A DNA stretch of 64,000 nucleotides, taken from positions 5,277,010-5,341,009 of the forward strand of contig WNKI01000001.1 of assembly GCA_015350385.1 (NCBI GenBank). Direction: 5' to 3'. Under the pieces are notes generated by a model. It was not told the DNA's origin. It did no database searches and was given only the letters and a program-made list of their open reading frames with translations. The position numbers were made by a program, and so were the translations under genes. Positions 33,663 to 43,938 of the stretch are shown in pieces; position 1 is the first letter of the stretch, and each line of letters begins with the position of its first letter. The stretch comes from Aculops lycopersici. Its lineage: Eukaryota > Arthropoda > Arachnida > Trombidiformes > Eriophyidae.

Positions 33663-35636
33663 TTAAGCTTTCTTCTTAACCCCTGTTTCTGTTAGCGGCG
33701 CCTCTGCCTCAATCATACCTATTCTTCCAGCATCCGGAAGTCCCGACTCGATGCTGATGGTAACCGGCGAATTTGGAGCCGGAGCAACGATAAAGTCAAC
33801 GGGATTAATCTTCTCCCCGTAGACCAAATCTTTTAGTTCGCCCAATCTGTTGCCGCGGGCCTTCTCGACCACATGCTCAGATAATTTGCTCCAGATTTTT
33901 GTTCCACTGGTCGCTCGCTCCAGGGAAAGCGACTTGTCCAAAACGGCGCCCAATGTCCACTCAAGATCGTCGCCTTCAATTTCGTTGACAGTTTTAAAAT
34001 TCTTAAATGTTGCCGGCATACGAAGTCCTTCCAAAAGGAAGGTGTCAATGAAGACAGCCTTCCAACATTCGCGTCTAACGCGCGATTCATCGGCTTTATT
34101 AGCATCCGGGTATTGTCTCAGCAATTCGCTGTAGGAGGAGAAGCAAATGTGCCTCGTTTTAGTGAGAATCTCCTTGTGATTATACCGGCCACTCAATTCT
34201 AACATTGAGCTTGTGGTGTAGTAAAAGTCACTTAAGCCACGGAAATCAAATCTATGCCACGGGATAAAGTTGTGTCCAATTAGGGACATGCTACACGCTT
34301 CGTTTTCCTTACAATTCATCCTCTCATCCTTGGCCCTTTGCAAAAATTTTCTTATTTGAGCCTTACATACGGAATACCTGCTTGTCCCCTTAATCTCAAC
34401 CTTGATAGTTGGCTCATCGTCGTCCAAATAGAAACCAACGGTCTTCTTTTTGGACTCCAACATACTCAATGGCTTGTACATAATTTCACTGCTCCCCTTT
34501 GGCATACAAGGGTCCAGGATTTGCATTACATTATTCTTGTCGATTGGCGAGGTGAAGCGAGTCGCAAATAATTTATCCGACATCTTGAACAGCCACTTCA
34601 TTGATCTATTCTTGATCAGCATATCTATGTATGCCTCGCGCGCACTGTTGCCTCCAAGGCCAAGGAAAGTCACCGAGACCAAGCGGAAGTTGTGCTCCTC
34701 TTCGGCGCGCGAGATTTGTGGCTCCACTATTTGACTCTTAACGGCGGCCATGGCTTCGGGCGAATCCTTTAGCCAATCGTTCAACAACTGCTCCATTCCT
34801 GGTCTTAGTTGATAGGTTACCTGAATCGAAGCTCCACCCATTTCAACAACAGCGTAAGTTGGCGTCTTTGGATTGGTATTGGCATCGAGGAAACGCTTTG
34901 CCTTTGCATTGACACTGATCCACTGGTACATTCCCTCGTCGGCACCGGAAATGACACTTGTGGTCACGTGGACGAAATTGTAATTTCTCTTTAGATGCCA
35001 AGCAATGTCCGTCATAATACGCCTTTGCGTTTCCTCATCCAATAGTCTCATACCAGCGGTGGCCAAAATGTACACCCCGGTGTATGGTAACCTGTGAGCT
35101 GGAATCTTTGAGACAACAAAATCAATAATTGGCTGGATATAATCGTTAGCCTCCTCGGGCGTGTCGGCTAAACTCGATAATCCAGGTACAACTTTTTTAG
35201 TAATTGGCTTGCCATTTTCATCTCTCATCGGTTCAATGTCGTGCAACAACTCGGGGTAACTCTTGTTAGTGTCCCACTCGTACAAATGGGCGCGGGTTCC
35301 CGAACTACCGCAATCCACTATAACCCCATAGGTTTGGTTAGGGCTATCTGGATCACTGACCGCCTTTTCCGCGTCAGTGTCATTTGTGGAACTAAACCTT
35401 TGCCCCTCCTCCTCGTCCTCCAATTTATCCTCACTGAAAGCTGCTTTCTCTTCCGGTCTCTTAAAATTCCCCTTATTTGCATTCATGAGCTCAATCTTAC
35501 GAGACATGGCATCGAAGAGACGGGTCTTGAACAGCCCCATTGGCTCTGCTTGCAAATTGCCCCCTTCGGACAGACATAGTGTAGCAAGCGCAAGTAGGCC
35601 GACTAAAGAAAAGAACAAAAGAATTCTAAATTCCAT
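33663..35636 (-). CDS. Secreted ENTPD4/7-like nucleoside di/triphosphatase (GDA1/CD39 family), copy 1
   Basis: 657 residues in one exon. An N-terminal signal peptide (hydrophobic residues about 5-22) precedes an acidic spacer. Apyrase conserved regions are visible: DCGSSGTRAH at 108-117, PGLSSLADTP at 151-160, ATAGMRLL at 192-199, SGADEGMYQW with the likely catalytic Glu234, and EMGGASIQ at 265-272. The MRDENGKP...PGLSSLADTPEEANDYIQP pattern fits the ENTPD4/7 branch (Golgi or lysosomal nucleotidases). Unlike those, no transmembrane segment is seen at either end beyond the signal, so the enzyme is probably soluble in the secretory lumen or outside the cell. It ends in VKKKA. It hydrolyses nucleoside di- or triphosphates by family; specificity is unknown. 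It is paralogous to the gene at 40430-42166. Confidence 0.9.
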   Translation of the reverse strand: MEFRILLFFSLVGLLALATLCLSEGGNLQAEPMGLFKTRLFDAMSRKIELMNANKGNFKRPEEKAAFSEDKLEDEEEGQRFSSTNDTDAEKAVSDPDSPNQTYGVIVDCGSSGTRAHLYEWDTNKSYPELLHDIEPMRDENGKPITKKVVPGLSSLADTPEEANDYIQPIIDFVVSKIPAHRLPYTGVYILATAGMRLLDEETQRRIMTDIAWHLKRNYNFVHVTTSVISGADEGMYQWISVNAKAKRFLDANTNPKTPTYAVVEMGGASIQVTYQLRPGMEQLLNDWLKDSPEAMAAVKSQIVEPQISRAEEEHNFRLVSVTFLGLGGNSAREAYIDMLIKNRSMKWLFKMSDKLFATRFTSPIDKNNVMQILDPCMPKGSSEIMYKPLSMLESKKKTVGFYLDDDEPTIKVEIKGTSRYSVCKAQIRKFLQRAKDERMNCKENEACSMSLIGHNFIPWHRFDFRGLSDFYYTTSSMLELSGRYNHKEILTKTRHICFSSYSELLRQYPDANKADESRVRRECWKAVFIDTFLLEGLRMPATFKNFKTVNEIEGDDLEWTLGAVLDKSLSLERATSGTKIWSKLSEHVVEKARGNRLGELKDLVYGEKINPVDFIVAPAPNSPVTISIESGLPDAGRIGMIEAEAPLTETGVKKKA

Positions 35637-36362
35637 CTTGACTGATCACTTGATGAATCAGTCAGATTACCTTATTGTTGGAGAATGAAATAGATCAATT
35701 AATTCAAAATCAATTTGAATTTGAGGCTCTGGTGCGTAGAAAACTGACGAGGCGTATGGTGGTGGAGTCAATTGCCGCGCAGCAAATTTTTCTCTTTTTT
35801 TCTAACGATCCTCTATCTCTCTTTCGATTCTCAATAAACAGTTGATGACAGCAACCTGTTACCGCCCATGACGGTAACAGGCGGTCTCCATTAAAAGATA
35901 CAACGGTTGTAAGAGCGCAGCCGGCGACGGCAGTTGTTGTGGTTGCAGTGGTGGTGGTGGTTATGGTGGTTATTTGTAGCTACACTTTTGCCCCAGTGTC
36001 CCCCTCTCTCCCCCCATTTGTCTCCTCCATGGTGAGCATAGCTCGTCTCTCTCATGGCCGTTGCATCAGCTACCAGGCGAATGGCTGGCAAGCCGCCGTT
36101 TGCTAAGCCAGCTTATATAGCCGGCCCGTAGGTGAGCTCGTTATTTTTAATCCCTTAGTGCAGTGTAATGACTGTTTCCTCTACTCCCCGTTGCGCTAGA
36201 TACACAATCACAAGTTACCTTGCAACTTTCGGATTCTAAACATCAAGCGTTTATTGAAGCTCTGAGTTGTCTTAATCAAGAAGACCTTTATTGTATGCAT
36301 GAATAATGTGAGGCAATTACATTTGACCGACCGACCAAATGATCAGCAAAACCATTGGCCAA
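35637..36362. other. Promoter-side interval of the ENTPD gene
   Basis: Contains a perfect 10-bp inverted repeat at 35855-35881, GTG-rich triplet repeats near 35945-35970, and on the minus strand the poly(A) signal of the X11 gene (TTTATT at 36287-36292, read as AATAAA). No gene was seen. Confidence 0.6.
35855..35881. promoter_or_regulatory. Perfect 10-bp inverted repeat (CCTGTTACCG, 7-base loop)
   Basis: Arms at 35855-35864 and 35872-35881 are exact reverse complements around the loop CCCATGA. It lies about 220 bases upstream of the ENTPD start codon, so it could be a dimeric protein-binding site or a 5' UTR hairpin. The function is unknown. Confidence 0.55.
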
Positions 36363-39300
36363 CTAGAAGAACACTGGCTTCTCCTCGCCCAGAATCAACT
36401 TGTACAAAGATGTCAGGCAGGTTTTCATTCGAATCTCGCCCACTGAGCTGGCCAACATGGTGACAATCTTGTCGTGCGGGGCGCCCACCACTGTGGTTCC
36501 ATTGATCGACATAATCCGGTGGCCCACCCGAACGCCGCCCCTCTCGGCTATGCCGCCGCGCAACAGGCTGCATATCTGTGTTTTTGGAATTATTATTTTG
36601 ATTTGAATGTTTGGATATGATATTGTTGTTAGTCATCATTAATATTTCAATAATATCATCCTCTAGTTTCCCTTTTCCTCACTACTTACCACTCCATTTT
36701 GAACGCTGAATCCTAGCTGATACTTTGTATCCGGCCGCTTGATTTTTACCTCCACGGTTATGGGACAGGGAACCACTGAGAGTCGGGCCACTGTTTGGGT
36801 TTTAGTACGACGTAAGATTTCCTGGCAATCACTTAGTGGTAGGCCAACCAAACTTATCCCATTGACAGATAAAATTTGATCCCCAACCGAGAGTTTCTTG
36901 CACTTATCCGCGGGACCATCCTGCTTAATGTTTGCTATCACAACAGTTGGCAACACCGAACCCCAACCGGATTCCACTATGCTCAAGCCGATCTTTTCAT
37001 TCAACGCCTTTGGCACAATAACCTCGCGTTGGTTCTCGCGGCGAGCAAACATCTCCAACTCCTCAGTGGACATCTCCTGCGAGTTTAACACTTGTTGATA
37101 GTCCAACTCCATCTTGGGCGGATACGTGTTGCCTCCGGGAATCATCGAGTCCGCCGATATTCCATTGGCCTTCAATAGCTCCGCATAGGCAACCTGGAAA
37201 GCTTGACTGATCGACTTGGTTATAGTGTGAGCCTCCATTGACTCAAACACGTGGCAGCTTATTCGCGGATTAGTTAGCATCCTACTTCCGCTTGGCTGTT
37301 CATTCAACGAAGAACCGGAAGGCGCCGAGCTTCCATTGTTCATTGAACTTGAAGGCTTAGTTCTAACAATGAGTACAATTGCGTCGCCAATGTCCGCGAT
37401 GTAGGAGATTGTACGCAACGAGTGGTCCATTAACAACTTCCGGTGTCTATCGTCCAAAACCATAATCTTCTCTGTGGAAATAAATAGCTGCACTTCGATC
37501 GCTTGTTGATGGGACGAATCACCACTCCGCATCTTCACCTCGTGCACCGCCATCTCAGCCTGATGAATCCGATCCTCTTTCTCGCCACGACCCTCGCAAT
37601 CGGTGTGAGTTGAGCCCAAGTACTTGACATTGAATAAAACTCCTTCGATGAGAACCTCGCGGAAGTTTGAGTTCGGCTTACTTCTGATGTTGCTATTGTT
37701 ACCTGAGGCAACTTGATTATTGTTGCCACTTGTTGTGTTGTTGTTGTTGTTATTGTTAGTGTTGTTGTTGCTATTATTGCTAGTATTATTACTGTTGCCT
37801 TGAATCGGCGTGGAAGATTGCTGTTGCTGATCATTTGTTATGGAACTCCCATTCATTCCCCCGTTCGATCCATTGATAGAACCGTTAAAAGCCGGCTTGT
37901 TATCGGAACTCATTGGCGCGCTTCTTTGCGAACCCAAGAGTCGGTCAGTTTCAATGTCAGTATCGCTACTCAATCTCTGGTTGATATCGCTTATGGTCAC
38001 CTGTTTCTTCACACTAGGCGCCGTTGGATCATGATCCTCGCTTGACCTAAGCGCAGATGGCTGCTGGAGGATCGACTTGATGGGATTTGTTGTCGTCGTG
38101 GTCATTATCGTGTTGTTACTGTTAATATTACTGTTGTTATTATTGTTACTATTGTTTGCAGAAGTCGGGTTAATAATACTGTCTGTCTCATCACCATTTA
38201 TCAGGAGATTTGCCGTCCCCTTAACTATTCCATTCTTACCAGCCATTCGCATGCTAGTGTCGATGGTCTTTTTCACAACCTCCTGTTCGTCGTCCTCGTC
38301 GTCCGCATCCGACCCAAAACCCTCGCCACCCTCGTCGTCGGGATTTCCATTTAGATTGTTGAGTTGCTCATCGTCCTCGTCACTCGATGATGACAATTCG
38401 GCTTCACTCGACAATCCCTCGTCCAGTTTGGGAAATTGTGTTAGTGGCTGAGTGATAGGACTTGAGGAGGCAAGAGTCTTTCCATTTGAGGAAACGATTG
38501 AAGCAGTCAAGTCACCACCAACAACAGAATTAGTTGCCGCCTCCACCGTCCCGCAATTGGCCTCTTGAATCTTGGGTCTCACTGAAGTTATGTTTGGCTC
38601 AGGGCCACTATGCAACATCATTTCATCAATCTCACTATCCTCTCCATCGGAGAGTGTGTTGAATTGTAACCTAGAGGGTCGCAAAGCGAGGAGACTATCT
38701 GTGATAATAGGTGAGCCAGAAACATTTGCTGGCTCCTCCTCCCCCTCAATGGTAGTTATTGGACCGGCAAATCCATTGCTCGTTACGAGGTCTATGATGT
38801 CAGTGTCAACGTCAATGGCGGGATTATCGTTGTTGTTCAATGCTATCAAGGTTTCCTCTTCGTTTGTTGTATCTTCAATTTGCAATAACTCCTCGTTCGT
38901 GGAATCCAAAATAGTCTCTCTTGACTTCGCTAGTTCAAATATATCACTGCTTATTGCTTCCCCTGCTGCTGCTGCTGCTACTGCTTCGGGTACTCGGGTC
39001 GGTGTCGTCGATGTAGTTTTAGTTGTGGTTGTGGTTGTGGTAATATGATCCGTAGATACAAGTCGCTCATCACTAATATTGATCAGGTGTTCAATTGTCT
39101 CGGGTTTTTGCAGAGAATCTTTTTCATTTTGTTCGTCTTGTTCTTGCTGTTGCTGCTGGATTGCGGACTCGAGAAGCTTCTCGGTCTCTATGTGAGACGA
39201 GGGAAGAGTTTGTTCCGGTATCTCTGAGCTTACAGTAATTGGCTCATTTGTCTCGGATAGGAATGGCGTCTGTTCTGATTGGGCTAGATCGTTTGTTGGA

Positions 39301-39575
39301 TGATCAAATTTTGCTTCTTCTACATCTTGTTCGAGCTGCTGCTTTTGTTGCTTCTGGGTTGCGGCCTTACGAGCTCGAGCTCTCCGTCTCTTCCTTTGGG
39401 CGGCTGTTGATTTTGGACTCGTTTTTGTTTGCTGTTCATCTCTTCCGCCGACCATTTCAGGTGGCTCTTCTTGCTTTCTATTCTGACTCTTGTCTCCCGC
39501 TGGCACCACGTGAACACAGTCCATATCTATAAGGTTTATGTTAACGGTGTTTAGAGTGTTTCTCTCGTTGTCCAT
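36363..39575 (-). CDS. X11/Mint (APBA, lin-10-like) adaptor with PTB and two PDZ domains
   Basis: Two exons: 36690-39575 and 36363-36575, with a 114-bp GT-AG intron. The join is phase 0 (FSVQNGV then ICSLLRGG) and splits the last PDZ. The product is 1,032 residues. The first roughly 640 residues are low-complexity (Asn, Ser, Thr, Gln and acidic runs, with a basic RKRRRARARK patch). A PTB domain starts near EVLIEGVLFNVKYLGSTHTD, then PDZ1 (from about REVIVPKALNEKIG) and PDZ2. The protein ends EKPVFF, comparable to the PVYI end of animal X11 proteins. X11 proteins bind NPxY tails such as APP and organise receptor sorting at Golgi and synapse in complex with Munc18 or CASK/Veli. The CASK- and Munc18-binding segments cannot be recognised by eye here. 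Confidence 0.93.
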
Positions 39576-40429
39576 ACTAATGATGCTGTTAGTTCGACAA
39601 TGATTCGATGATGATAATAATTCATTGCCACATAAGTTGAGATGGACGACAAATTAGAGAAAACTTTAATCACAAATGCAAAGGGTGAGTGGAAAATCTC
39701 GTGCCGGTTTATGGACGAAGGGATAATGAGTGTGCAAATAGAAACGATTTGATTAGATCAATATTAGTACCAAACTTTTCTTTTAGAATTTCCACGTCCT
39801 CCTATTGCATCGTGGTTCTAGCAATTGTTGTGATAATAGTCGTATTTTATTGTCATATCCGCTTGCAGCTGATTGAGTGGCCACTAGGCGCGACCAGTGG
39901 TTGCTGGTTGTATACAGGAAACTCACGGGGTACCTAGCGACCTGCGCTGGGCCTCTCGTTGTCCGTTTGTGTGCGCGAGAGCGGCACAACCGCATACAAA
40001 CCCAATGGGCGTTTGCCATGGTTTTGCGTGCTATTTACAGCAGCCACCACTGCTCGCATGGGGTCGCTTTTCGTGTTGTATGCGACAGTGGAAATAAGCT
40101 AAGTCTATGAAATTTTCTATCCAAGGTGGTCTATGGGAAGATCTCCGCGAAGCCATATGGGCGCGCTTCTTTCGGAGTAGCAGTAGCAGATGCTGTTGTT
40201 GATAATTTTATTCAAGACGATGAATACGTCTCATCTTGACGAGTTGATAGCCTCTACCGCTTATCATGATTGAGCCATCAAAGAAGATCCGTTTGAAGGA
40301 TGGGTAGCATAGTGTGAGCCGCCCATTAATATACATCTACAAAGACAGCCAATGAAACTTCAGATCTTATCTCTGTTGTTTCTGGGAAGTGAAGTTGGTC
40401 CCACGAGTGCGATAAAAAAGAGAAAAGTC
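39576..40429. other. Non-coding interval between X11 and the second ENTPD gene
   Basis: 854 bp upstream of X11 and downstream of the minus-strand ENTPD copy. No protein-like frame or repeat of note was found. Confidence 0.6.
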
Positions 40430-42166
40430 TCAAGGGTTGAAGGCAAATGGCGATTCACCTGGCGGATCGTAGATTTTTCTCAACAGAGCGCCTAGTGTCC
40501 AATCTAGTGGCGTTTCTCCGCCATCCAACGACTCGACTGTGGTGAAGTCGATCGAAAAGGCTAGTGGCATCTTAAGTCCATAATGTAACCAAACCAACAT
40601 CCACGTTGCCTTAAAGCATTCCCTAAGAACACGCTCCTTATCGACCAAGTTTGCTTCCGGGTAAGTGGCCAGTAGAGTTGCATAAGGAGTTGCGCAAATT
40701 TTAACAGCTTTGCTTATAACGTAGGACGGATTGAGCCGGCCGGCTTCGTTAATCATCTCCTTGGTTGTGTAGTAAAAATCGCCCACTCCTAGAAATTGTG
40801 TGAATTTAAATGGCACAAATGGTGTGGCTATCAGGAGGGAGGTGCAATCGGCAGTTGGATTTCCTTGATCTCCTCTACAATTCAACCTTTCCTCTTTGGC
40901 TTTTAGTAGCATTCTATGTAGTAGATTTCTACAGAGAAAAAAGTTTCCCTTGCCTATGAGCTTAACATTTAACTTGTCGCCGTTACTTGCGCTTCTTGGG
41001 TAACCCAAAGTCTTTGACTCGTTCGTCAAAATCTCTGTCGATTTTTCCACCGAATCCTCGGCGCCACTTGGTAAACAGGGATCATCTAGAGTCATAGTCG
41101 AGCTTGCAGTGTACAGTGGCGATGCTGAGTCTGAGTGCGAAACAAGTCTTTCCAACTTGAGCTTCTCCTTGATCAACAGGTCGACCTGTAGGTCACGAAC
41201 ACTGTCGCTCCCAAAGCCTGTAAAACTGGCTGAGAATAAACTAACCTGACGCCTTGAGGCACCAAGTCCCAAGTTTACCTGTCTAACTATGGAGCGATTA
41301 TAAACTTCTAACGCTTCTCCGTGAGGTCTTAATGCAAATCTCAAATGATCATCTAAAATTTTCGATACCTCGAAGGTTACCTGAGTTGAAGCGCCGCCCA
41401 TCTCCAAGACTCCATAGCGCCGAGATCTGGGAGCTTGGCAAAAGAATTTACGCTCCGAATGATCAAAGTCGCGCGACAACCTGTTGGCGTTTGCATTTAC
41501 ACTCAACCATAGATTAATGCCTTCATCTGAACCAGACATAACTTCGGTGTAAATGTCGACAAAGTTATAATCAAATCTAGTGTCTATAGCTATATCCTCG
41601 AGAATTCTCTCTTGCTGCTCCTTGGTTATTTGTCTCAAACCAGCAGTTGCCATGATATAAACCGGAGTCTTTGCTTGTTCATCTGCGGGAATATTTGCCG
41701 ATACATAATCCATTAATGGTTTTATGTAATCGGAGGCGGCGCTTGGATTGTCACGGACACTCGCGAGTCCGGGACGAATCCTTCGAGTTAAGACTGCATT
41801 TGTATTGGGGTCTCTTGCTGGTACAATCAAGACGCTGTTCTCATTTGTCGCCGAATCTTGGGTAATCAATTTCTTGTAAATATGCGCCCGGCTTCCAGAG
41901 CTACCACAATCAATCACCACAGCATACCCACTCTCTACAGATGAATCACTGACATCTGCTTTAACCAAGAGACTTTGCTCATGTCGGAACGCTTTCATTC
42001 GCCTAGTTTCATTATCACCAGCAAACTTGAGATCCCTTAGAAGTTGACCCACCTGTCGCACTGTCGCTGGTCGCGGTGCGCAAAGAACGTACGAAGCTAG
42101 AACTAAGGCTACACATGGTAAGAGTCTTGCTGTGAAGTTGTGGTTGAGGTGTCTTGGCGATAACAT
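40430..42166 (-). CDS. Secreted ENTPD4/7-like nucleoside di/triphosphatase (GDA1/CD39 family), copy 2
   Basis: 578 residues in one exon. A basic leader and hydrophobic stretch (about residues 15-30, ending in CAP) form a signal peptide. Apyrase motifs: DCGSSGSRAH from about residue 86, PGLASVRDNP, ATAGLRQI, SGSDEGINLW with the acidic catalytic position kept, and EMGGASTQVTF. The C-terminal half shares WTLGA(L/V)L and FYYTT blocks with the other copy. No C-terminal membrane anchor is seen, so it is predicted to be soluble in the secretory pathway. It is shorter than copy 1 because it lacks part of the acidic N-terminal spacer and the C-terminal extension. The X11 gene lies between the copies, so the duplication was not strictly tandem, or X11 was caught within it. 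Confidence 0.9.
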   Translation of the reverse strand: MLSPRHLNHNFTARLLPCVALVLASYVLCAPRPATVRQVGQLLRDLKFAGDNETRRMKAFRHEQSLLVKADVSDSSVESGYAVVIDCGSSGSRAHIYKKLITQDSATNENSVLIVPARDPNTNAVLTRRIRPGLASVRDNPSAASDYIKPLMDYVSANIPADEQAKTPVYIMATAGLRQITKEQQERILEDIAIDTRFDYNFVDIYTEVMSGSDEGINLWLSVNANANRLSRDFDHSERKFFCQAPRSRRYGVLEMGGASTQVTFEVSKILDDHLRFALRPHGEALEVYNRSIVRQVNLGLGASRRQVSLFSASFTGFGSDSVRDLQVDLLIKEKLKLERLVSHSDSASPLYTASSTMTLDDPCLPSGAEDSVEKSTEILTNESKTLGYPRSASNGDKLNVKLIGKGNFFLCRNLLHRMLLKAKEERLNCRGDQGNPTADCTSLLIATPFVPFKFTQFLGVGDFYYTTKEMINEAGRLNPSYVISKAVKICATPYATLLATYPEANLVDKERVLRECFKATWMLVWLHYGLKMPLAFSIDFTTVESLDGGETPLDWTLGALLRKIYDPPGESPFAFNP

Positions 42167-42676
42167 CCTGAATTGATATGATCTTTTTCAGCATTGACTT
42201 TGGTTAGAACCGGGGAGACATAAAATCCAGACCATATGAACATATCAACGGTTCCATATGAAAATCGAACACAATACAGCTACATCTATTTGTTTCTTTG
42301 TCAGGTGTAAATGAACACAAATCGATTGACAGGCGGAGTGCCTGTCAATGTGTCATCACATTAATAGGCGATTGCTCTTACCTGCCAATTTGTTTTGCTC
42401 ATACCACAACTCTTACAACCATTGTTGTTGCACAATTCACATAAACGTTTGGCTTATTTCATCACCCGTATCATCTAAACAAGGTTTGTGATGCAATCTA
42501 ATTGATATTCAAAACGTGCAAATAATTTCTAGTGAAGTTGATGAGCTCCATTTCTAACGAGGAAGATATCACGCTTTTTAACGTAATTTTAGTAGGGACC
42601 TTGTGATAATCAAAATAATACTTGCTATCAATCAACGGGTAAGATGAGTAGCTACTTTATTGAGTTCCCGAAAAAA
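42167..42676. other. Interval between ENTPD copy 2 and mRpS34
   Basis: 510 bp, AT-rich, holding the upstream region of the ENTPD gene and the 3' end of mRpS34, both on the minus strand. No gene was seen. Confidence 0.6.
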
Positions 42677-43372
42677 TCAACTCTTCATTGATTGGCGCTT
42701 CATGTACTCAGTTTCATAGGTATGCTCACTCAAATATTTTCTAATGTTCTCCCTTGTCGGTCGAAACTGCTCCTTGAGCAAAGATTTCATTGGCCTGTTT
42801 ATCGTCAATTTTGATTCCTCGTTCTCTTCGGCTATCCGGTGAACTTGGTGTGGTTGGTTGAGTCGACTAAACTCATAATGCATCCTAATATTCAACAATG
42901 GTGTGTCTAGTTTTACGGGTTGAATTGTTATTCCGCCTCGCATCTTTATTTGCCGTCTCAAGAATACATCCATCAAAGGTGGTACCTCCATCCATCTGGG
43001 CAACACTACAACTGTGTCTGGGTGGCCATGTTCCAAAAGTTGTTCCTCGGGGATCCTATAAAAAGATTCCTCATGCTTCGGGACTAATTGCCAATCCGTG
43101 TGCCACGAGTTCTCCTCTACAAAAACCAAACCAGGGACCCTGGCCCCACGAAAGACTCGCTCGGCATATATTGCTCCCTCTTGAAGTTTGTCGTCCATGA
43201 TTGGCTCGGCCTTTTTTACAACATAATAACATCTTTGACCTGGATTCTTTAGTAACTCATCCTGCTTGATCAACATTCGATTGACTCCAAAGTTTCGCAA
43301 GTTGGCCAGTATCTCATATAGAGTCTTGCCAACAAATGTGGTCTTCTTACCATAGAGGTGAACTGTTGGCAT
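42677..43372 (-). CDS. mRpS34: Mitochondrial small ribosomal subunit protein mS34
   Basis: 231 residues in one exon. The N-terminal KTLYEILANLRNFGVNRMLI block is the recognisable mS34 hallmark (relatives read KTLWEILGNL...GVGR), followed by a YYVVKKAEP segment and the W-x-x-D-W-x-L-V-P pattern. The protein is metazoan/mitochondrial-specific and sits in the body of the 28S subunit. No separate mitochondrial presequence is obvious, as is common for this family. The gene is head-to-head with WAVE across about 570 bp that contains a duplicated palindromic site. Confidence 0.85.
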   Translation of the reverse strand: MPTVHLYGKKTTFVGKTLYEILANLRNFGVNRMLIKQDELLKNPGQRCYYVVKKAEPIMDDKLQEGAIYAERVFRGARVPGLVFVEENSWHTDWQLVPKHEESFYRIPEEQLLEHGHPDTVVVLPRWMEVPPLMDVFLRRQIKMRGGITIQPVKLDTPLLNIRMHYEFSRLNQPHQVHRIAEENEESKLTINRPMKSLLKEQFRPTRENIRKYLSEHTYETEYMKRQSMKS

Positions 43373-43938
43373 ACTTGATAGATATGATATTTATCGGCCT
43401 GGATGTTTATAGGATCTGAGAATGACTTGACCAATAAGACTCGTAACTTTCTCCTCGACTGCAATTTGTATTGACTTTGCACCGCATGGTATTTGTTATG
43501 GTGCGCACCGCTGCAAATAGTGGTGCGCACCATTCTACATGCAATGATGGCTGAAAACACCAATGAAATTACCGGTTAAGATTTGCCGCCCTTCACTGAG
43601 GCCTCACTGTAATTCTGCGGCATCGAGTGCAATGAGCATTTGGAGCGAATAATGTGTTTTTTTACACAAACTCGAAAACCAATTTCCCATCCCACCCTGT
43701 TCATAGAAAAGAACATTATCTAGTATCAAGAGCAGACATGAATCATTTATGAATATGAATTGAAAATATCAATCTCGAGATGCCATCGAAGCATTTATTA
43801 ATACTAGCTAGAACCATCAAAAGCTTTAAACTATTTACAAATCCAATATATTGACAAGTCAATTCTTGTAGCAATTATCTAAACAAGGAAAGATAGGCCA
43901 TCCTCACGAAGTGGATAGATCAGTGGAAAATCGTAAGG
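43373..43938. promoter_or_regulatory. Divergent promoter region of mRpS34 and WAVE
   Basis: The 566 bp separate two divergent start codons. They include two copies of the perfect palindrome GGTGCGCACC. The rest is AT-rich with no gene visible. Confidence 0.55.
43500..43531. promoter_or_regulatory. Two GGTGCGCACC palindromes spaced 22 bp
   Basis: Identical 10-bp palindromes lie at 43500-43509 and 43522-43531. The spacing is about two helical turns, so two dimers would sit on the same DNA face. The nearest start codon is mRpS34, about 130 bases away. This is a putative factor-binding site with no factor identified. Confidence 0.55.
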
